DNA of 12,784 bases from assembly GCA_026645575.1 (NCBI GenBank), contig JAPKMW010000175.1, positions 1 through 12,784 on the forward strand, given 5' to 3'. This document shows, piece after piece, positions 6,948-12,784 of this stretch. Both the position numbers and the translations under genes were made by a program. Source of the DNA: Caldilineaceae bacterium. GTDB taxonomy: Bacteria > Chloroflexota > Anaerolineae > Caldilineales > Caldilineaceae. The notes beneath the pieces were generated by a model. That model worked only from the letters and a program-made list of their open reading frames with translations, did not search any database and had not been told where the DNA came from. Numbering within the stretch: the first letter of the stretch is position 1; each line of letters begins with the position of its first letter.

Positions 6948-8245
6948 GCGTAGACAAAAAACTCTACCAATATTTACCAGCAATTCACCAAAGCAACGCC
7001 TCTTTGCGTGAGCTATTGGTCGTCTTTGCCCAACACTTTGGCGAACTTGATCAGTTGCTCACGAACAGCAACCAGAAGGTGTATCCTAAGCAGGCAAATA
7101 AAACTGAGCTGGATTGGCTGGCCAGTTGGGTGGATTTGGAACTGGCCGAAGATTGGGATGAAGAAAAGAAGCGCCGTCTCCTCTTGCATGTCCTAGCGTT
7201 ATACCACCAACGGGGTACGGCGGTCGGCCTACAAAGTTATCTGGAGAATTATACCAGCTTGCATGTCACGATTCAGGAAGTGACCACGCGCAGCAGCTTT
7301 CAAATTGGTGTCTCTTCGCGTATTGGTGGTTTCAAGCGCCTTGGTTCACAGCGCTGGCTGGCACAGGCGCCCCCCAACGTTCACTTTGACCAGAAGTCAC
7401 CTGACCAACCGGTCACGACCTATGATTACTATATCGTTACGCCCCACGACCAGAGCCGCCCCCGCGCCGTGTACCGGGCGGATCACGTGAAGCGGATCGA
7501 GAACAAGCGCACGGGTGCGCAGTCCATAGAATTTACGGTGTGCAAGATGGATGGCGCTTGTGACACTTATACAAACGCATCCATTGTGCGCCGCGATGAT
7601 CTACCCGGACCACGCATTGCCACCGATGAGGATGGCAACCTCTATGAGTATCATGGCGACGCGCTGGATGAGGTCGAGACGCCCTATCTGATCGATGTCC
7701 TTTTATCAGGCCCTTCACCAGCCGGGATCCTGGCGCAGCTTGCCAACGAAAAAGCGTGGTTGCTCGAAGCGCTCTGTGCCGGCGACAAAGAGACGACTAC
7801 CCGTTTCGACGCGATCATCCAGTTCCTGCAACCGCAAAAACGGGAGCTGCTGCTGGATGCCATTGCAAAGGGGCTGACGGCAAAAGAAGAGGAGTTAGAG
7901 GAAAAATTTCAATTGCCCAAAACAATCAGGCAGAAATCAGCCTTTACCCAACTCTGCCGGCTCGAATGCGCTGAAGATTGGCTACGGGCACACGCCGGTG
8001 CGCTAGCCACAGAAATTGAGCGCTATCAGCCGCCCGTCACTGCGCCAACTCAAGGTGCGAACCGACAAGCTGAGCAACCAGAGCCTTATGAGCAAGAAAT
8101 CCAACGTCTGCGCGCCGTGCTGGATCGGGAAAAGCCGGCTCATGTTCACTACATCCTGCGCTTTCAGGAAGAAGCGCCGCCACTTCGCCCAACGATGCAA
8201 ATCGGCGTTCAATCGCGCATCGGCGTTAGCACTATCATCGCCTAA
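6944..8245 (+). CDS. Tail-protein-I-like baseplate protein (TIGR02242-type) with large insertion
   Basis: Residues 8-112 match the phage tail protein I-like domain common in eCIS loci: YQYLPAIHQ, a helix with FAQHFGELDQLL, LDWLASWVDLELAEDWDEEK, and RGTAVGLQSYLENYT. The usual C-terminal signature is also present: LRAVLDREKPAHVHYIL (389-405) and MQIGVQSRIGV (418-428). In ordinary members these two parts are close together. Here about 260 residues lie between them, rich in charged helices (about 262-362) and preceded by a beta-like section (about 150-250) that I do not recognise. The junction is marked by a duplicate of the C-terminal motif, QIGVSSRIGG at 120-129. The ATG overlaps the previous stop by 4 bases with GGGAAGG at 6932-6937 region upstream. 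This class attaches fibres or completes the baseplate; here that is inferred from family and position. Confidence 0.88.
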   Translation: MSVDKKLYQYLPAIHQSNASLRELLVVFAQHFGELDQLLTNSNQKVYPKQANKTELDWLASWVDLELAEDWDEEKKRRLLLHVLALYHQRGTAVGLQSYLENYTSLHVTIQEVTTRSSFQIGVSSRIGGFKRLGSQRWLAQAPPNVHFDQKSPDQPVTTYDYYIVTPHDQSRPRAVYRADHVKRIENKRTGAQSIEFTVCKMDGACDTYTNASIVRRDDLPGPRIATDEDGNLYEYHGDALDEVETPYLIDVLLSGPSPAGILAQLANEKAWLLEALCAGDKETTTRFDAIIQFLQPQKRELLLDAIAKGLTAKEEELEEKFQLPKTIRQKSAFTQLCRLECAEDWLRAHAGALATEIERYQPPVTAPTQGANRQAEQPEPYEQEIQRLRAVLDREKPAHVHYILRFQEEAPPLRPTMQIGVQSRIGVSTIIA

Positions 8246-8266
8246 CCGGTAGTATAAGGAGTCTAT

Positions 8267-10765
8267 ATGACAACACTCAAAACCAAAGGGGCATTCCAAC
8301 GCCTTAACTTTTTCACCGGCTTTGCCACAACTGCACAAGACTGGATTGATGGCGAAACCTACCATATTGAAAAACAGAAATTTCATCATCGCGGGCTACA
8401 CACACCGGGAATCTTACACCAGACGGACGGTGATGAAGTCAACGATACATCACTTCAGGTTTCACCTAAAGCGGGGGCGGTATTGACCGTAGAGATTGCG
8501 CCGGGTGCGGCGCTGGATAAAGAAGGGAACATCATTATCCTCCCGAAAAAGGCCGAGTTATCTTTAGCAGCAGCGCTTAACAATGAGCATCTCAACGAAG
8601 AGACGCTCTTTATTGGCATCAAGTTTACTGAGGAGAAAGATAACAAAATTGAAAATAATGGGTATAACGATTACACACGCGTTAGCGAAGGGGCAGAAAT
8701 TGCTATTCTTGCCACAAAACATGAAGACGCAAAAGCTATTCCCCTGGCAGAGATCAAGCTAAAGAAAACCGCCACGACCACGACGACCGAGACCGAGATC
8801 GAAACGATTACTAACTTTCGCGACTTTGCCGGCCCCAAAGGAACGGCAAAGATCCGTAATGACATAGAGGAATTAGAGCAAAAGGTTGATGGCAACTGCG
8901 GGGAAGCGAATAAAAAGTTTGAACGCTTAGACGATTTGTTCCAGCGGTTGGGCAAAACGGTTGGTGAGCATAGTGGTGATATCAATAGGCTCCAAGCGTC
9001 ATTACAGAAAGTCGACGAAACGGTTGACAGTAATCGTGGTCATACGGATGATGAAGTTAAGCGCTTGGATGATTTATTGCACAAATTGGACAAAACCATT
9101 GGTGAAAATCGAACTTACCACCACGAGGAGGAAACTAAACTCCAGGGGAAGCTAACGGCGCTGGACGAACGTGTGACGGAGAACAAGGCGGCGTTAACGA
9201 CAACGATCAATCAAAATCAGGCAGCTAATCAGAGTGCATTGGCTGCTTTGCAAGAGAATGTGAGCGATCTGGATTGGCAGGTAGAGGAAAACCGGAAATT
9301 GCATGATATGGCGCTCCATACGCCTGGCATTCTCTTTGGGACCAAAGACAACCTAGCCGTCGAAGCGCATAACAAGCTTGAAATTACAGTTTCGCCGGGC
9401 TTTGCCCTGGATGCGTTTGGGCGTTTGATCGAGGTTACGCACAAGCAAGCGCTTGGCAAAGTATCGACAACGAAGCAACCAACCGTACTCTTTGTGGTTG
9501 CGGCAGCCAATACTGAAGCTGGACCGCGGGATAATCGCTTTACTTACCCGGCCAAGCTTACCTTCCAGGAACACGCTGCTGATGTAGCCGGCGGCCAAAT
9601 TGAACTGGCGCGAATTCAGATAACGCCGCCAATCACCCAAATCAGGCCGGCAGACGATGCCGAGCTATCATGGCTCAACAAAATTGACCGCACGCATGTT
9701 GTTTGGGCTGGCGCACTCGACAAAGCAACCGAGCATCGCCTGGCGCTGATGGAAGCGGCCCTCTTTAAGCGCTTGCCCGAATATCTCATCAAGACGCGCC
9801 GAGCGCATCATCAAGGCTTGCATACACCGGGTATTGTCCCTCATGTTGGCGAAGAACTCAAGGTCATTGCACTAGCGGGGAAGGGGTTGGAAATCTCCGT
9901 GCAAACAGGGATGGCGCTTGACGCGGCAGGCAACGAACTACATATTTTGACGCCGCAGATTTTGCGGGTGGAAGCGCCCAAACATGGTCAACGTGTTGCT
10001 TACATCGTCATTCATCAGCGCGCTATCACCCGCGTCCTCACCAGCGATCCGCAGCAGAGCTATCACTTTGGCGATGGTGAAGCACAGCTCGACATTCGCT
10101 TTGCTGTGCCGGACAATGAAAGTGAGATCGAATTAGCCCGCATCCATCTGCTGGACAACGTTGAAACGGAAGGCATTACCAATCCGGAGGGCGAACCGCG
10201 CGGCAATCAGATCGACCGGCGTCATATCCTCTGGGCCGGCGTTCATGCCCCCGCCACACGACCGATCACCGGCTCGACGAGAGAGCGACTTATCAAACAG
10301 TTAGATGCTGACCGCAAAGACTTTGCCGCCCTGGCCGACCATTTTCCCACGCCAGCGCTCGATGACTTGCGCCATGCCCTGGTCAATCTGGCGATGATGG
10401 TGCGTACCCAAACAATTGCCCTGGACAAGTTGCCGACAGTGCTGGCGATGATCGCCACGATGATTACCGATGTGATCCAAGAGACAGGTAAGCGCTACCC
10501 CGCCATTTACGAACGCACCGATTACCGCGACTTGGACACCGCCGGCGAGAGCTACCGACAAGCCATTACAGATGGCAAGGCGCTTGATGTCCTGCTCGAT
10601 CAGCAGCACACGGTGGCCGAACAGGCGCGCCGTGTTGCTGATCTGACCCTGCCACGTCCTGCCGTCACGGCGTATGCAAAGAAATATCAGGTTGCGGCCA
10701 GCGGCGCCTATGCGACCTTGCGCCTGACCGTAAAAACGGCCACAGACGAAGGAGTCATGCCATGA
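8267..10765 (+). CDS. Triple-module coiled-coil structural protein (832 aa), likely fibre or baseplate-peripheral
   Basis: I recognise the N-terminal pattern RLNFFTGFATTAQDW ... YHIEKQKFHHRGLHTPGI as one seen in uncharacterised proteins beside eCIS-type baseplates; no biochemical role can be named. The protein contains three copies of one module, at about 38-190, 345-482 and 512-660. Each opens with LHTPGI, has a central (A/M)ALD-x-x-G turn and an (E/P)LA-x-I strand; the last two end with IDR-x-H-x-x-WAG. Modules 1 and 2 are separated by a predicted coiled coil (about 195-348) containing a 46-residue repeat, preceded by a Thr-rich linker (168-180). Residues 665-832 are mostly helical. No signal peptide or membrane segment is visible. 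AAGGAG at 8256-8261 supports the ATG at 8267, and the 21-base gap gives it its own strong initiation. A trimeric fibre or tail-tip scaffold is the best inference. Confidence 0.8.
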   Translation: MTTLKTKGAFQRLNFFTGFATTAQDWIDGETYHIEKQKFHHRGLHTPGILHQTDGDEVNDTSLQVSPKAGAVLTVEIAPGAALDKEGNIIILPKKAELSLAAALNNEHLNEETLFIGIKFTEEKDNKIENNGYNDYTRVSEGAEIAILATKHEDAKAIPLAEIKLKKTATTTTTETEIETITNFRDFAGPKGTAKIRNDIEELEQKVDGNCGEANKKFERLDDLFQRLGKTVGEHSGDINRLQASLQKVDETVDSNRGHTDDEVKRLDDLLHKLDKTIGENRTYHHEEETKLQGKLTALDERVTENKAALTTTINQNQAANQSALAALQENVSDLDWQVEENRKLHDMALHTPGILFGTKDNLAVEAHNKLEITVSPGFALDAFGRLIEVTHKQALGKVSTTKQPTVLFVVAAANTEAGPRDNRFTYPAKLTFQEHAADVAGGQIELARIQITPPITQIRPADDAELSWLNKIDRTHVVWAGALDKATEHRLALMEAALFKRLPEYLIKTRRAHHQGLHTPGIVPHVGEELKVIALAGKGLEISVQTGMALDAAGNELHILTPQILRVEAPKHGQRVAYIVIHQRAITRVLTSDPQQSYHFGDGEAQLDIRFAVPDNESEIELARIHLLDNVETEGITNPEGEPRGNQIDRRHILWAGVHAPATRPITGSTRERLIKQLDADRKDFAALADHFPTPALDDLRHALVNLAMMVRTQTIALDKLPTVLAMIATMITDVIQETGKRYPAIYERTDYRDLDTAGESYRQAITDGKALDVLLDQQHTVAEQARRVADLTLPRPAVTAYAKKYQVAASGAYATLRLTVKTATDEGVMP
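8924..9199 (+). repeat. 138-bp period coding repeat (coiled coil)
   Basis: Two adjacent diverged units of 138 bases (starting at 8924 and 9062) encode a 46-residue repeat. Both begin RLDDL, continue with a -LxKT-x-GE pattern and then run into L-x-x-x-L-x-x-(V/L)-D-E heptads. The repeat extends the coiled coil of the 832-residue protein and suggests length change by unit duplication. Confidence 0.65.
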
Positions 10766-11247
10766 CAACCCTAGAGAAGCAAATCCGATCAAAACCGGAC
10801 GAACCCCAGATCCAGGTTGAATTGCCGGTTGGCACCCATGTGTTGGAATTAGTGGTCGAAGATAGCGCCGGCGCCCTGAGTGATCCAGTCACCATTGTGG
10901 TGATTGTCGACCCGGATCCGCGCAACGAACCGTTGATTACAGACTTTGCCCCCAAACGGCTGCTCACGGGTAGAACAGCCGATCCGTTTACGATCAAAGG
11001 TGCGCGCCTTTATGCACCGGAACACGATCCGACGCAAAAGCATCTAGTCGAATTCCTTCAAGCCGACAAGGACGAAGACGATCCAAAGATTAAGGCCACC
11101 ATCAAACCCAATAGCACGGCAGACACCTTACAGTTAGTCGTCGAAGTTGGCGTTGATGCACAACCAGGGGAACGACGGCTCCGGGTCACAACCCCCAACG
11201 GGGTGGCTCAGAGTACGATCCGATGCAAGGTGGAGATGAGTAACTAA
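10762..11247 (+). CDS. Small Ig/IPT-type beta-domain protein (161 aa)
   Basis: The protein looks like the end of a PKD/Ig-like domain followed by an IPT/TIG-like domain. Residues 17-50 contain LPVGTHVLELVVEDSAGALS and a strand VTIVVIVD, typical of the last strands of PKD-like folds. From 57 the pattern PLITDFAPKRLLTG ... FTIKGARL resembles the start of an IPT domain, and PGERRLRVTTPNGVAQS (135-151) matches its closing hairpin. No signal peptide or membrane segment is seen, so despite its extracellular-type folds it is probably a particle component loaded from the cytoplasm. The ATG overlaps the stop of the 832-residue gene (ATGA), which implies translational coupling and matched stoichiometry. 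An adaptor or fibre-decorating protein is plausible. The fold call is moderate and the function is inferred from context. Confidence 0.72.
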   Translation: MTTLEKQIRSKPDEPQIQVELPVGTHVLELVVEDSAGALSDPVTIVVIVDPDPRNEPLITDFAPKRLLTGRTADPFTIKGARLYAPEHDPTQKHLVEFLQADKDEDDPKIKATIKPNSTADTLQLVVEVGVDAQPGERRLRVTTPNGVAQSTIRCKVEMSN

Positions 11248-11279
11248 ATGCCAGAAGCCAGAAGGGCGCGGAGGGAATT

Positions 11280-11840
11280 ATGGCAAGTGAACTGCAAAGT
11301 ATACCAACCATCATCAACAAGCTGGTCAAATTGTCGCCGGGGGGAACCGGCGTCAACCTGGAAGAGACCCTTGTCTTAAAGAAAATCGGCGGCGACTTTA
11401 CCGGCTATCATAGCAACGTCGTCCCCAAAACGGAAGGAGAAGCATGGCTTACGATATATCCGGATAGCTTTGGCCTTGATCCCATCAACCCGGATGATGT
11501 GCAAATCACGGTGAAAATCGCGGTGCCGGCGACTGCCATCGATGGTCTCCATGAATTTGAGCTTCACTTCACCCCTGAAGAAGGTGACGCAGATCAGCGG
11601 ACCACAGTCAAGGTAGAACTCCAGGTGCAAAATAAAACGAAACCAAGTTTGCCAGAACTTCCGCGATGGGTCCTCATTGTTGTTGTGAGCGTGATCTTGC
11701 TGTTTTTCATCGTGGTATCGGCGCAGAAGTGCAGTGCAGCGCAAAGTGCCAATGCTATTGCAAGTCCAATCATCGGCTGGGTTTCCCTAGCTGCCCAGCC
11801 TGCAGAGCCAATAGCGTATAACTGGGAGGCAGTCCTATGA
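11280..11840 (+). CDS. Tail-anchored membrane protein with N-terminal beta domain (186 aa)
   Basis: I do not recognise a named family. Residues 1-118 look like a single all-beta domain of immunoglobulin-like type, with alternating strands such as LEETLVLKKIG, EAWLTIYPD, VQITVKIAVP, HEFELHFTPEEG and TTVKVELQVQ. A Pro/Lys-rich linker (119-128) leads to one strong hydrophobic helix at about 130-148, then a short tail of about 38 residues with a single Cys (C151). There is no N-terminal signal, so the beta domain most likely stays on the cytoplasmic side, as in a tail-anchored protein. GGAGGG at 11270-11275 supports the ATG at 11280. The gene sits 32 bases after the Ig/IPT gene and overlaps the next by 4 bases. 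It may link the injection particle to the membrane; that role is inferred only. Confidence 0.72.
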   Translation: MASELQSIPTIINKLVKLSPGGTGVNLEETLVLKKIGGDFTGYHSNVVPKTEGEAWLTIYPDSFGLDPINPDDVQITVKIAVPATAIDGLHEFELHFTPEEGDADQRTTVKVELQVQNKTKPSLPELPRWVLIVVVSVILLFFIVVSAQKCSAAQSANAIASPIIGWVSLAAQPAEPIAYNWEAVL

Positions 11841-12238
11841 AACAAATCATGGATGCCATCGGCAAAGCGGTGCAAGCTCTGCTGTCGGCCAAAACCTTGT
11901 GGTTTCTGATCATCGTCGCCGCCAGCGTTTCGGTATTTTTGTCGGTTTATTTCAACAATGGGCTTGGTAAGTTATTGTGGGGTATGGGCTGCAGCAACCT
12001 TGATTGTGTGTCAAAGAATGACTTGCTTGGTCTTTGCACATGGGGGAAGGATTATCGCCATTGGACTGGACTAACGGCCGTCATCACCATTTTCTTCCTG
12101 ATCATCGGCCTGCTATTTCGCCTCTGGACGGCGCTACAACCTTCAGCGCCAGCAGAGGAATCAAAGACGGCGGCAACAAATAACAGAAGCAAAACGGGCC
12201 AACAGGCAAACAGTTCAACAGCCCTTAAACAAGCGTAG
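11837..12238 (+). CDS. Small two-helix membrane protein (133 aa)
   Basis: I do not recognise this protein. It has two clear membrane segments at about 21-39 and 78-97. The loop between them (40-77) contains three Cys (C52, C57, C67) and the segments GMGCSNLDCVSKN and LLGLCTWGKDYRHW. An amphipathic N-terminal stretch (KQIMDAIGKAVQALL) precedes the first helix, and the C-terminal 35 residues are hydrophilic and Ser/Thr/Ala/Gln-rich, probably disordered. The ATG overlaps the stop of the tail-anchored gene (ATGA), with GGGAGG at 11824-11829 as ribosome binding site, so both membrane proteins should be made together. The paired cysteines could form a disulphide outside the cytoplasmic membrane or bind metal. 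Holin-like size and topology were considered, but nothing specific supports it. Confidence 0.68.
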   Translation: MKQIMDAIGKAVQALLSAKTLWFLIIVAASVSVFLSVYFNNGLGKLLWGMGCSNLDCVSKNDLLGLCTWGKDYRHWTGLTAVITIFFLIIGLLFRLWTALQPSAPAEESKTAATNNRSKTGQQANSSTALKQA

Positions 12239-12251
12239 GCGGCGAAAGCAG

Positions 12252-12713
12252 ATGTACACAGAAGATGTTGATTTCCCCACGAAACTGGTTCATAGTTATC
12301 ACTGGATCCGCAAACAGGGGTGGTATGGCGCCATCATTGCATGGCTCTGCGATGTTTTGCTAAAGCTGGGTGTCTTACTACTCATCTTTCTTGCGTTCTG
12401 GTGGCTATTTCATCAATCTAGACTAGTGCTTACTGTGTTGCTGGCGGTATGCTACATTGGCATACGCCTTTTTGATGAGTACACGAAGCGCCAGCGGCGG
12501 AAGCTGATAGGTCAGGATAAGACAGTCACGCGGCGTATTCATGACGCGCTTACATTAATTTTAACCCGATTTAAACATAAAACAGCGATGTCGCCACAAC
12601 TTTTGGAGTTACACTATGACATCAACGAGTCACCCCATTTTTTGATTCTCTCGGATCTGCATCGTGGTGCGGGCAACCCGGCTGATGATTTCCAAAAATG
12701 TTATTTTGTCTAA
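12252..12713 (+). CDS. Membrane-anchored metallophosphoesterase, truncated after its first motif (153 aa)
   Basis: Two adjacent membrane segments lie at about 34-53 and 56-73, followed by a basic stretch (79-95, KRQRRK) and then HFLILSDLHRGAGNPADDF at 129-147. That last piece is the opening of a calcineurin-type metallophosphoesterase: D135 and H137 form the D-x-H metal motif and a conserved DDF follows. The reading frame then ends almost at once. The other motifs of the fold (GD, GNH-D/E, G-H-x-H) are absent. The other two forward frames also close within 26 bases, at 12721-12723 and 12737-12739, so a single frameshift does not restore the domain. Catalysis is therefore not expected; this looks like a 3'-truncated gene whose membrane part may still be made. 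It starts 13 bases after the previous gene with only a weak ribosome binding site. Confidence 0.65.
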   Translation: MYTEDVDFPTKLVHSYHWIRKQGWYGAIIAWLCDVLLKLGVLLLIFLAFWWLFHQSRLVLTVLLAVCYIGIRLFDEYTKRQRRKLIGQDKTVTRRIHDALTLILTRFKHKTAMSPQLLELHYDINESPHFLILSDLHRGAGNPADDFQKCYFV

Positions 12714-12776
12714 TGAAATTTGACGAACAAAATCGGTAATGGTTAAGTTAGGTCATCGAAGCGAAAAGGAGGCAAG

Positions 12777-12784
12777 ATGACCCA
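12777..12784 (+). CDS. Probable start of a further gene (cut by the window end)
   Basis: A strong ribosome binding site, AAGGAGG at 12766-12772, stands four bases before ATG at 12777. Only the codons for Met-Thr and part of a third are visible, so no product can be named. The 63-base gap after the truncated phosphoesterase has stops in all frames and shows no hairpin or clear promoter. Confidence 0.5.

Noticed and set aside
8770..8806. ACGACC-type simple repeat encoding a Thr/Glu-rich stretch, as a possible phase-variable tract
   Set aside because: The units are irregular and triplet-based, so slippage would not shift the frame; it fits a flexible linker before the coiled coil.
11837..12238. 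Holin for particle release
   Set aside because: Two membrane helices and small size are compatible, but there is no adjacent lysozyme or amidase gene and no holin motif; the Cys-rich loop is unusual for one.
1..12784. CRISPR arrays, tRNA or rRNA genes, insertion sequences and integrases
   Set aside because: No regularly spaced repeats, tRNA-like folds, transposase or recombinase motifs were seen on either strand.

Overview
The window holds one co-directional gene block, all on the + strand and tightly packed. It encodes the baseplate and tail-tip half of a phage-tail-like contractile injection system of the extracellular (eCIS / Afp-PVC) type. The set comprises a PAAR spike tip, a gp25-like baseplate wedge protein, a very large baseplate-J type protein, a second smaller baseplate protein and a tail-protein-I type protein. 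This combination recurs in eCIS loci of Chloroflexota, Cyanobacteria, Actinobacteria and some Proteobacteria. No sheath, inner tube, LysM hub, VgrG-like spike, tape-measure or AAA+ ATPase gene is visible; these presumably lie outside the window. The organism cannot be fixed from sequence alone. Moderate GC, strong enrichment of the palindrome GCCGGC and inserted modules such as WD40-like blades would fit a Chloroflexota genome, but that is an inference.

Layout: 1-85 has no supportable gene. A PAAR gene (86-376) is followed by a 100-base gap with a perfect 14-bp hairpin (397-429). gp25-like gene (477-875), giant baseplate protein (877-5499), second baseplate protein (5496-6947) and tail-I-like protein (6944-8245) are joined by 1-base gaps or 4-base ATGA overlaps. 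After a 21-base gap with a good ribosome binding site comes an 832-residue protein with three copies of one module and a coiled coil (8267-10765). A small Ig/IPT-type protein (10762-11247) overlaps it.

The 3' end changes character. Three consecutive genes encode small predicted membrane proteins: a tail-anchored beta-domain protein (11280-11840), a two-helix protein (11837-12238), and a two-helix protein that runs into the first motif of a metallophosphoesterase and then stops (12252-12713). A new gene appears to begin at 12777.

Inferred joint role: PAAR, gp25-like, the two baseplate proteins and the tail-I-like protein form the spike and baseplate. The triple-module coiled-coil protein is a likely fibre or baseplate-peripheral part. 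The membrane proteins are candidates for docking the particle to the cytoplasmic membrane. The least ordinary points are extra domains spliced into each of the three main baseplate proteins, the WD40-like insertion in the 483-residue protein, the translationally coupled membrane genes, and the decapitated phosphoesterase.
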